Source of the DNA: Globodera rostochiensis
Taxonomy: Eukaryota > Nematoda > Chromadorea > Rhabditida > Heteroderidae
DNA length: 64,000 nucleotides
Direction: 5' to 3'
NCBI GenBank assembly: GCA_018350325.1
Contig: JAEVLN010000022.1
Coordinates: forward strand, 1,009,105 to 1,073,104
Positions 33,382-42,519 of the stretch are shown here, in pieces (positions within the stretch are counted from its first letter, which is position 1; each line of letters starts with the position of its first letter). A model generated the notes under the pieces. It searched no databases. It saw only the letters and a list, made by a program, of their open reading frames with translations, and had not been told where the DNA came from. Made by a program: the position numbers and the translations under genes.

Positions 33382-34711
33382 ATGGAATCAATCGAAACTC
33401 AATGTTCGTCGAACATTGGCGGTGACCAGGCCAAAGGTAAAATGGTATTATTATTCGATCAAATTTTGTTGGTTCTTTCCTTTGTAAGACAATCCGTACA
33501 AACTGGGAGGCAAAATTCCGTAAGTTTTTGTTCTTTTTATCCGTTCAACTCGGCGCCAAAACGGCTCAATTGCACTTTAGCCGACCTTTTGCGCTTTAAC
33601 CGCCGCTATTGGCTCAGAATTGTTGTTTTTTGCGTTTAAATTTATTTTTAAAGGTTTTACATATTTGACTTTACGCGTCCCAACACATTTTTAGGCTAAA
33701 AAGGAGCGGCAAAACGTCATATACCAATCGCTTTCTCGCATCGACTGAGCACCTATCGAAAATCGTGCTGTCAAAAAGCTATGGCTCCTCAAAATTCACA
33801 AACCCACAGAGTGATTAACTTTTTACATAAAATTAGGAATTGTAATTGAGTCCGGGGTTATTCGACTCCCACCTACAGTTTTATTTAGTCCGGACGCCGG
33901 AAAAAGATTTAAAATATTTTATGGTCGGTTAAAGTGCAATTGAGCCGCTAACATCCCTAGTCAAAGTTATTCTGCATTTTTTTTTGTTGTTTTTTAAAAC
34001 TGATTTTGTTGCGTTAGCCCGGGTCGATTCTTATTTTTAGCGGGGTTTGCACTGAGGACGTGTTGTTGGTCAATGATGAAGCAGTGTACGTGAACAAACA
34101 AGTGAGTTTAAATAAAATGAAAATGTTTTTGAATTTTAACATTTTAGGTGTTGGCCGCTTGTTCGAAATTTTTCCGAGCTTTGTTTTTTGGGGAAAATGC
34201 TGAGGAGGTTCCGAAAGTTAAAATTGACGGTCCAGACCCCGTCGAACAGTTTGAGCGCCTTGTCATTGCTACACACGATCCCTGGCGCTTGGAGTTGAAC
34301 GGTAAAAACTATAAACAATTTGACGGTTTTGGGCAATTTTGAGAGAATATTCAGACGAATGCGTTGAGGAAGTTTTGCTTTTGGCAAATCAGTTCCAATT
34401 TGAGTCCATTGTGAATCACTGTTTTGAATTTTTGATGGACAAAAGCAAAAAACTGGCGACTTGCAAATTCCGATTAGCAGATGAATGCGGGAATGTTATC
34501 ATGAAGGTCAAAATAAGAATTTTTTGACAAAATTAATGTTTCAATCATTCAGAAAAAATTTTTGAATGCGATCACGAAGGACGACTTCGCTTGGCAAAAT
34601 TATTTCAAAAATCGTGCTGAGGAGTACAAAATGGGAGTCGGTGCCATAAATGAGCTAAAAGACCGCCTCAATGAACTCAAGACACTGGAAGAAGGCGGGA
34701 AAAATGTCTAA
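33382..34711 (+). CDS. BTB protein lacking MATH, paralog of the neighbouring BATH gene
   Basis: Six exons (33382-33436, 33489-33519, 34041-34101, 34148-34301, 34355-34506, 34553-34711) give 203 residues with every junction in phase. The last four exons match exons 6-9 of the upstream BATH gene in length exactly (61, 154, 152 and 159 nt) and at about 85% by eye. The first two exons encode an unrelated 29-residue leader ([14 protein letters not shown] start) spliced at the same phase where MATH would be. Intron 2 contains a 386-bp TIR element. The frame is intact, so this is probably a functional MATH-less derivative, perhaps a competitor for CUL3 (inference). Confidence 0.75.
33562..33947. mobile_element. 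386-bp TIR element (MITE) in the BTB gene intron
   Basis: The left end cggctcaattgcactttagc and the right end, read inverted as cggctcaattgcactttaac, match for about 25 bp with one or two changes. There is no internal ORF of note. It lies exactly in the intron that joins the new leader exons to the BTB exons, so it could have taken part in the rearrangement. Confidence 0.7.
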
Positions 34712-34902
34712 AGTCTGGGCCAATTCATTAAATCGTCACTGTTTTGAGCGTTTCTTGACCTTTATAAACATTATCAATTAATTGACGCGTCACTCCCGAT
34801 TTAATCCCGGTCTAAAAGCAGCACTCGGGAAATCCCGGCTCAAAACCTGATCAATCCCAATGTCATTCCCATCAAATCCGTCCGACTGCTTGATTACTGC
34901 AG

Positions 34903-35135
34903 GTCCAGTTTGCGGAGGTGAACAGCTCCATCGGCAATTTCTCCCAAAAATTTTTGGACACCTTTGACCTTTTGTTCAAAGTGAGTTGTTGTGTCATTTT
35001 GTCGAAGTAAAAGTGCCAAAATCACCCCCGCCCATGTTTATGCCGGTTCTGGAAGTTGCTCTCCGATCCGTCCTGCACGTCGGCATTCCATTCCAACGCT
35101 GGAGGGCATCAAAATGGCTAATACCAGCAGTTCGA
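34903..35135 (+). pseudogene. BPI-like pseudogene fragment (last two exons)
   Basis: 34903-34980 matches BPI exon 9 base for base apart from a few changes, and about 35041-35135 matches exon 10. The acceptor of exon 10 is lost (gtttatg in place of gtttaag), one base is deleted within the IPLPTLEG coding part, and the rest of the exon is missing. The duplicated block continues into the 3' flank (35130-35335 matches 29240-29455), so this is a DNA duplication rather than a retrocopy. Confidence 0.9.
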
Positions 35136-35339
35136 GACGATCAAAATTTTCTCGATTTTTTGATCACGATAAAATGAGGCAAAACATTTTGGGGGACCAT
35201 TCTCACCGAATTTGGGGGTTCATTTGAGAAGGAGTTGTTCTTCCGACACTTTCTCTAATTATGCTTCAAGTGTCCCCCGCGGGTTCAGCCACACTTTCTC
35301 CCCCACCGCTCACCGGCCGTCCCCTGGGGGGGGGCAGGC

Positions 35340-36043
35340 AGCACACCCACCGGTGACGACACTTTGTGTGTTCGGCCTGGCAAAGTGAAGATGAGCAAGC
35401 AACAAATTATTGGAAGACAAAAAGTTGCGTCGCCGAAGACGGAAGAAAAAGGACGGAGACGAATTGGGAAGCATTTGGCGGGGCGGGGGGGGGGGGGGAA
35501 GTGTCGAACAACTCACAAACACCACCGCCAGACAAACGCGTCCATTGTCCCCTCCGGGGACCCTTCGCCCACCTCATCAATCCGTCCGCTCTTCTCGAAT
35601 CGCTGGGGGGGGGGAGAAGGAAGGGTCAGCACCACCCGGCCCTAGGCCAATTACCTCCACCCGACCGGACGGACGGACCAGCGACCCCAATGTGTCCCTT
35701 CCCGTGCCTCAGAGTGCAAGGCCGTCCCCGCCCCCCCCCCCCCCCCCTCCCCTCCCCCCTTCTTCCGCTCGGGCGATGGTCAATGCATTGTCATTGTCCC
35801 CCCCCCCCACCCTCCGGCGCTCCCCCCCCCCCCAAGTATTTGCGCAATCGGAAGAGCGCGTCAAATGGACAAGCGGATGAGATGAAAACAGTCGGGCGGG
35901 CGGCGGCTGTCCCCCGGGGGGGGGGGATTTTTGGATCACGGGAATCCTTCCTGACCATACCATTTTATTCCATTAAAATTTGCTCATTCAATTCACTCAT
36001 TCGTTGTAATCTTCTCTCCCCCCGTCCCTTCCGCCCTCTCTCC
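35340..36043. other. gap with C/G homopolymers
   Basis: Runs of C or G of 8-18 nt occur at about 35486, 35606, 35730-35746, 35800-35808, 35822 and 35921. ORFs of up to 305 residues here run through these tracts and into the first exon of the astacin gene, and are not supported. The upstream promoter of the astacin should lie near the right end. Confidence 0.5.
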
Positions 36044-39000
36044 ATGTCCCCGCTGTTCGCGTTGGCCCGATTTGTCGCCGCCGCCTCCTCTGTTCAACAA
36101 CCGTTGCTTCTGCTACTGCTTGCCCTTTGCCTGCTGACCATTTTGCCAACGCGGGCACAGGAAGTGCCCGATTTTATGCTCTCCCGAAAAGATGTACGTC
36201 CCGAACTCGTTCCGTCCCGTCCCGCGCAATCAAAATTGTGCCAAATGTTCACAGATTGTGGACAAAAGCGTGAAAGCGGCTGAGACGGCGCTGTCCTCCA
36301 ACGATTTTGCGAACATTCCCGAGAAGGAGGTGGACCTGCGCCGACTTGGCATTCGCGTGGAGTTAGGTTGGACAATTTTGGGTGCCGTTTGAGCGCCGGC
36401 CGAGTGGGTAATATTGCGCAGTCGGACTCAGACCCGACCATGGGCAACAAAGTGGAGGGCGACATCGTCGGCTGGTCGCCCAAGGGGAGGACAACGACGG
36501 ACGGGGAAAGTGCCGGAGGTGTGAAGCTGAAACGGAACAAAGGGGGGAACACCGGTGGTGACAAATTGTTTGGCGCTGTGCTGTTTGACGAGAACGGGTT
36601 GGCACGGAACTCCATCCGTCAGCCGTACAGGCAAGTAGTCCCAATGCCACCCGAACACCCCGGAGAAGATCCCCCCCCCCGTCCCCAAACACCCCGAACC
36701 CGAAGAACTCCCCCACCCCCCGAACAACCCGAAGAACTCCCTCCCCCACCCCCCGAACAACCCGAAGACCCCCCCCCCCGAACACCTCGAAGAACTCCCC
36801 CGCCCCCTAATAGGCGATGGCCCCACAACGAAATTCCCTACGCGCTCAGGTCAGTTCCATGAATGATTGATTGTTGCATCGGATGACCGGCGTCATATTT
36901 GGGCCACAAATGACCGTAAAGCGATCAATGATCATTACTAGAGCGAGGACGGTCGAGATTCTCGTCAAGGGTTTTTCAAGAATCTCGATCGAAATCTCGA
37001 TAGGTCCTCAAGTCTTGCTCTAATCATTACGGTCACTCATCCGATGCAAGCAATTGGTCGTTGATCAATCACTGATCACTCCTGAAACAATCCATTTTCC
37101 TCGCGCAACAGCTCACAATACGGCTCCTATTCACGTTCGGTGAGCTGTTTTGTCCACCTTAAATTGGACGACAAATGTCTTGATTGATCAATTTTTGAAC
37201 AGGTGATCGCCAAAGCGATCAGTGAGTATCACAGCAAAACGTGTGTCAGGTCGGTCGGTTCGGTGTAACTTTCGACGGCACTCCAATAATAATTGTGCCA
37301 ACACTTCACTATCACACACAGATTTGTGCCACGGGATGCGCGCAAGCACAGTAAACATTCATTTTGACTCATTTCCCCCATTTTTCTGCCAATTTTCCCC
37401 CCTCAGTGGACTACGTGTGGATCCATCCGGATGGTCAGTTTCCCAAATCTCGCGCACAAAATTGGACAAAAAAAAACTGATCGCTCTGACCAGATGGTTG
37501 CTACTCGTTGGTGGGCCGAACTGGCGGGTCGGTTCTCTTTTTTCGGCACACATTTTGCATTTTACTGTGCCAATGTTTGTCCCGGTGCCAGACGTCAGCC
37601 GTTGAGCTTGGACAGCGGCTGCATCCAAGTGGGCACCATTGTGCATGAGCTAATGCATGCCGTCGGGTTGGTTGGTTTGGTTTTGGTCACCTCCGGGGCG
37701 ATACGTCGCGCACCCCCTCCCCCCCCCCCCCGGGGTATTAATCGTTGAGTTGGTTTAATTAATAACTTTTGTTTTGTATTGTGCGCAGCTTCTTCCACGA
37801 ACAGTCAAGGTGCGTTTGGGTCGGCTAATTGGCCGTCTGATCAATATGTCCAACTAAAACAATGTTCAGGTACGATCGGGACGGCTACATTCAAATTCTG
37901 TGGTCGAATGTGCTCCGGGGAGCGGACGGTGGGTAAATATGAGTCGATTTTGGGGTCAAAACCGAAATTTGAATTTGTCGAAATGTCCGGGTTCGGTAGA
38001 CGAATGGCCAAAACTGCTGACAATTCGAATACCTTTCAGACCAATTTGAAAAGTACAGCTTCAACACCATAGACCAGGTCAGCAGTTCACACAAATTCAG
38101 CATTTGATCAAAACAAAAAACATTTGTTTGTTCACAGCTTGGCGAGCCCTACGACTTTGGAAGTTGGGCTTGTTTCTGTTACTGCTCCAAATTGTTGCCA
38201 CTGCAGGCATAATGCACTACGGGCCGTACGCATTTTCCACCAACGGAAAGCGGACAATTGTGCCGCGCAGGGCCGGCGCGCAACGGATGGGCCAACGAAT
38301 ATCGTTCAGGTGGGTGAATGGAATGGACGGATTGGGTCGGGACGGGTCGAAATTTGGTGTCAAATTTGGACAGGCGTTGATTTTGAGAGTAGAGCGAGGA
38401 CGATCGAGATTTTCGTGATTCTCGATCGATACCGAGATTTTCAATAACTCGGGATTTATCGAGATTCTCGATCGGTCCTCGGATCCTTGCCCCCGTTCAT
38501 TATTTTGTCTCCTCAATTTTTTCCACACTTTCAATGAAGCGAGACGGACCTGCGCAAAATCAACAAATTGTACCAATGTGAAAGTCGTCAGACGGCAACC
38601 AGGGTGGGTCAACAACAATTTACAACAAAAAGACTCCATTTCTGATCAGCAACCATTTCAGAGCACAATGAACGGCCGAACTGGCGGTGGAGGACAGCCA
38701 CAGCAGCAACAGGTCAGCGGAGTGTTCAATCCGTTCGTTCCTTCGTTCACCCCCCCCCCCCCCGACGATTGGGCTCCCGCCATAAACGACTGATCCATGG
38801 GACACATTGCCTTGAAGCCAAGGGATTAATCGTTGTCCAACCGGAATACGTATTTTTTGTTGGCATCCGGTTACCGGATGCCAACAAAAAGTCCGGAACC
38901 CGGCATGCCGGACCCAATAATGTCCGGAAAAGCGGCATCCGGTTACATCCCTGGTGGGTGGGGGGCCCACACGTTTTTGTAGACGTACCTTCGCATCCTT

Positions 39001-40106
39001 CCTTTTTTAGCTTTTCATTTATTGGCCAATCGCAAAAGGCTTTCGCTTCAAACTTTTTCGTTCATGCCCTCTGTTGAGTTTTTTTACCAGAAACGGGACG
39101 GACGGCACGGGCTTTTCCGTGTCGGCTTCCGGTCCACGAGTGATGCTTTTTTTTTGTTTGTTTTTAATTCGGCTTAACCGAACTTGGCCCTCCGGCATCG
39201 AAGCCGCCGCTTGACGAACCATTTTCCCCCTTTGACTCCAGTGGCCAACCATCACAACGTCGAGCCAACCACGGAGAGTGCCGTGGACGCCCTTCCGGGG
39301 AGGCTGGAGGCGCGGAAGACGGCGGTCCAATAATGCATGGCGATTGTGATGATGTGATGTAGATGAACAACAACGAAGCTCGAAGACGACGGGTTGATCT
39401 CCTCCCCTCCCCCCCCCCCCCCCCGGCGTTCGACATCCTTTTTTGTTGCGCTTTCTTTTGATTTTGCCGCCTTTTTCACCACCTCGCTTTTCCGCCCGCC
39501 GCCGGCGTTTCTTCCCCTCTCATTTTTTGGCTGACAAATAAAACGGTTCACAACAGAACCACCAAAACATGTAGTGCTGCGCGAGAGTCTCAGTCTCGAG
39601 TATCGACTCGAGAAAAGTCGGGTTTTTTGAGTCTCGGTCTCGACCTGAAGTCAAGCCTCGGGCTTGAGTCTCGAGGTTAAGCCTCGGGCTCGAGGTCAAG
39701 TCTCGGTCTCGAGGTCAAGCCTTGGGCTCGAGTATCAGGAAAATTAACCCGACAGGTGGGCGGTAGCCAAGAGTCGTCGTCCTCGTCCGACAACGCGTGT
39801 GAGGACCGCAACTGGCGCTGCCTCTTCTGGTCCATGCCGATGCTGCAGTACTGCGACAAGTCGGAGTCGATCCGAGTCGAAATTTGTCCCCTCTCCTGCG
39901 GCACATGCACACCGCCGGCACCCGTTGACCAACCAACAACAACGACAACAACAACAAGGGCACGAAAGTCGGAATTCCATGCGGGCACGGCGGCGGCGGA
40001 CGAATGCGTTGACAAAAGTCCAATGTGCCGGCGCATTAGCCGGCAAGAGTTGTGCGTTGGACTGCTGGGCAGACTGTTCTGCCAGCAAACGTGCGGAAGA
40101 TGTTGA
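36044..40106 (+). CDS. nas: astacin metalloprotease with two C-terminal ShK domains (NAS-13/14/15-like)
   Basis: Eighteen exons: 36044-36193, 36255-36366, 36405-36630, 36814-36849, 37112-37139, 37203-37249, 37322-37350, 37407-37433, 37494-37527, 37592-37666, 37789-37809, 37870-37928, 38040-38077, 38138-38162, 38207-38309, 38540-38603, 38662-38712 and 39756-40106. They give 491 residues in phase. A signal peptide ([18 protein letters not shown]) and a propeptide precede the catalytic start RWPHNEIPYAL. The zinc site HELMHAVG|FFHEQSR is split over two exons, and the Met-turn appears as SIMHYGPYAF. Two ShK domains (CEDRNWRC...CGTC and CVDKSPMC...CGRC) flank a Thr-rich linker. Intron 3 is GC-AG (CAG|gcaagt). 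Such enzymes process cuticle or secreted substrates. The model assumes exon 17 splices over a 1-kb intron; the alternative is a stop at 38793 without ShK. Confidence 0.88.
36939..37022. mobile_element. 84-bp hAT-like MITE in astacin intron 4
   Basis: Ends tagagcgaggac and gtcctcaagtcttgctcta are imperfect inverted copies. It is flanked by identical 8-bp repeats atcattac at 36931-36938 and 37023-37030. It is the same family as 9851-9945, with a different target sequence. Confidence 0.85.
38395..38480. mobile_element. older copy of the hAT-like MITE in astacin intron 15
   Basis: It starts tagagcgaggacgatcgaga and ends cgatcggtcctcggatccttgc. The palindromic core is kept but the right terminus is altered and no clean target duplication remains. 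Confidence 0.6.
39580..39740. repeat. gagtctcgg/ctcgag repeat tract in the last astacin intron
   Basis: It contains repeated gtctcggtctcgag and ctcgaggtcaagcctcggg units. A related copy lies at 17766-17875, and distant relatives at about 42118-42170 and 49220-49275. At 38860-38890 the same intron has a short palindrome, ttgttggcatccggttaccggatgccaacaa. Confidence 0.6.
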
Positions 40107-40352
40107 ACCGGGCGGGATGTGATGAAGAAAAACGGGGGGGGGGACGAAGTTGAACAGAGTGAAGCAACAAGCAAAAGTGACGGAAGTCTGGACATAGACG
40201 TGGTGCCCTCTCCCCCCTCCCGACACACCAACCGACTTAAAATACGGGTTCATGAACGCGCATTTCTCTCCTCCTAATTTTGGTGTATAAAAATAAATAT
40301 ACAATATTTGAACGTGTCGAACATATCGTCTTCATAAATTGTGTAAACATTC

Positions 40353-40520
40353 AATGTTGAGCAACTTTTTTTGTAACAACAATTTTCTCCTCCTCCCCCT
40401 TCCCATCGTCGTCGTGCTGTTCAGCTCCTCCTCTTCCTTCTCCGTCACATTCGCCAGCCTCTTCTCCGGCTTCTTCGTCCTGTTCAGCACCCTCCCGTCC
40501 AAGTCGCTTTTGCTCCTCTG
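40353..40520 (-). pseudogene. fragment of the DMAC2-like C-terminal exon
   Basis: It matches the 3' end of the last exon of the genes at 42520 and 49638, with the same downstream flank (gtataaaaataaatatacaat). It stops abruptly at about 40521, where a G/C-rich insertion beginning cacgtatttaggggg takes over. It is a third, truncated copy of the duplicated block. Confidence 0.85.
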
Positions 40521-40521
40521 C

Positions 40522-40600
40522 AGGCACGTATTTAGGGGGGGGGGGAGGGCACGAGGTCACGTACCCCCCCCCTACCCCCCCCCCAAAGAGAAAATCTGAG
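40522..40600. mobile_element. short G-run/C-run element with cacgtattta end
   Basis: The sequence caggcacgtatttaggggg, a G run, cacgaggtcacgtac, and C runs also occurs in inverted form at about 31900-31968 (gtacgtgatccctcgcac, C run, taaatacgtgcctg). Two related copies with a common terminus suggest a small mobile or foldback repeat. The exact ends are uncertain. Confidence 0.45.
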
Positions 40601-40757
40601 GAAAAAAAACCACAGGGGGGACCCTTTTGATTTACAAAATTCATAATTTTTGGACCAACTTTCTTAAAAAATTGAGCCAAAAATCCCAAAATTTTTCCCG
40701 ACGGCGCCTATCGGCACCGTTGGACCATTCCTATTTCTAAAAGCTTCAAAAATTACA

Positions 40758-41813
40758 TCATTGAGCCAACGCGGCGACACTGTGCAGGACTGAAATTTTC
40801 TAAGAGTTTCCATTCAAACTAGGGTTGGACAAACCCGGGTTATCCGGGACCGGTATCCGGATGTTTTTGGAAATTTTTGGGGTAAAATTTTCCGGGTCTT
40901 GGACCAACCCCAGCCAAATTACCCGGTATCCGGACGGATATCCGGGTGTTTTTGAGCTATCCGTTATCCGGGGAGGGGCCCGGGTAATATCCGGCTTTGT
41001 CCAACCCTAATTTAAACCATTTAAACCTTTTGCTTACAATTTGCCGTTTTATGCAAAAAGCTAATGTCATCGCGGTTTACATTGTCCAACAAAACCGCGT
41101 CTAGCTGCAATGCAAATGAAACATGCGGTGCCAACACTTGCGCCTGTGGCATTCCTGCATCATTGTCCACCCCAAAATGGCACGTTACACCTAAATGTGG
41201 GAATGCGAAAAAATATTTTGAAAAATTGTTAGATTTAATCGCAAAAAAATCTTCAGACAAAAAAGTGACCATAAACCAAGGGCGGAGCTAGGAATTTTTT
41301 TCGGGAGGGGAGGCCCGGTCCAAAAAGTCGATTCTTAAGGTTGTATTTTTTTTTAACCCAAAAAGAGTTGGTTATTATTGGCTTATGTTTTACCTTTTAT
41401 TGCATTTTTGTTAAGTAATTTTTCGAAAAAATGTTCATTTTTGAAGATGCGTTTTCCGTTAAACCCCCTTTTAATTCTGTCATAGACTTAAAAAAGATCT
41501 CTTACTGTTCATGAGAAGTGTCATTTTGGACGGCCGGATATTTTTGACGGCCTGTTTGAGAGCTCTTGCCGCCGTCGCAAGTCGATTGCGCTGAAATAGA
41601 ATAAAAAATTAAGCATCCCAACGACAATTACTTTTTGGCGAAGAATCGCTTGCCGGACAATCTCAAGTCTGATCCATGCCAATTGGCGTTTCAAAAGAAA
41701 GTGGTCAAATGCCGCGAAACCCGAGTAGTGGCCCAACAAATTTCAAATCGAAGGGCGCCCACGATTTCTGCAAGCAGTTCGGGGGGAATTGTCTTTTTTT
41801 GGATTGGGTTCAT
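40758..41813 (-). pseudogene. F-box-like gene, copy 1, frameshifted
   Basis: It has the same four-exon layout as the intact copy at 45335-46160: exon 1 about 41632-41813, exon 2 41506-41590, exon 3 41038-41190 and exon 4 40758-40789. Exon 1 lacks one base relative to copy 2 (gtttcgcggcat against gtttccgcggcat on the minus strand), which shifts the frame in the middle of the F-box-like region. Exons 2-4 are still open and end FLHSVAALAQ as in copy 2. Intron 3 contains a 186-bp TA-flanked MITE that copy 2 lacks. Confidence 0.75.
40822..41007. mobile_element. 186-bp MITE with TA target duplication
   Basis: The ends gggttggacaaa and tttgtccaaccc are perfect inverted copies flanked by TA on both sides (40820-40821 and 41008-41009), as in Tc1/mariner-type insertions. 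The interior is rich in ccgggt/tatccgga words. The paralogous intron at 45367-45408 has no insert and so shows the empty site. Confidence 0.88.
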
Positions 41814-41829
41814 CGTTTGTTTAAATTAG

Positions 41830-42090
41830 GGAATTTTGTGCAGGGAAAGGGAAGGAAGGGAGGGAGTGAGTGGACAAAGTTATGACCAGAAAACAATGCA
41901 AAAGAACGTTCCTGGGACGCAGTTGGCGGGAAGCAGTTGACCCCTACTCCACTCACTCCCTCCCTTCCCTTTCCCTGCACAAAATTCCCTCATTTAAACG
42001 AACGATGAACCCAATCCAATAAAACAATTCCCCCCGAGCTGCTTGCGAAATTTTTGGGCCACAGACTTGGGTTTCCACGGCATTTGACCA
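41830..42090 (+). pseudogene. inverted 5' fragment of the F-box-like gene, copy 1
   Basis: A stretch with actccactcactccctccc and atgaacccaatccaa is the inverted copy of the 5' flank and exon 1 of the adjacent minus-strand gene. It makes a head-to-head palindrome of about 200 bp per arm. A similar, longer arm lies next to copy 2 at 46230-46500. It is truncated within exon 1. Confidence 0.7.
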
Positions 42091-42519
42091 CTTTCTTTAC
42101 TGTTTTCATGAAAAATTTTTGAGCTCGAGGTCAAAAAGCGAGATTCGAGACGAGATTCTCGATCTCGTGAAGTCTTTTTTTATTCGAGCGAGCTTTCGAA
42201 TTTGGATGGACATCACAGAATTAATTCAAATAATTTGTTTAACTTATTGTTAAAAAAAATTTGTTGTTTAAGGTTGGTGAAATTTTGTTCTTTGGGCATT
42301 GTGTCCGATTTGTGCGACCGGACATTTCCGATTATGTCCCACCGGGCATTTTGTCGTAAATAGATCGCCACAGGCGAAATCTAAAAACAAGCGCACTATC
42401 CCATCATATGTTTGGTGTAGCGCATTTCTCTCCTCCTAATTTTGGTGTATAAAAATAAATATACAATATTTGAACGCGTCGAACAGATCGTTTTCATAAA
42501 TTGTGTGTGCGTGAAACAT

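Noticed and set aside
35366..36283. 305-residue plus ORF
   Set aside because: It runs through many C and G homopolymers and merges by chance with the frame of the first astacin exon; the ATG at 36044 with its signal peptide is the better start.
38713..38793. Alternative astacin end (VSGVFNPFVPSFTPP... stop at 38793)
   Set aside because: It is possible as an alternative 3' end, but the donor CAACAG|gtcagc joins in phase to the two-ShK exon expected for this astacin subgroup, so the longer form is preferred.
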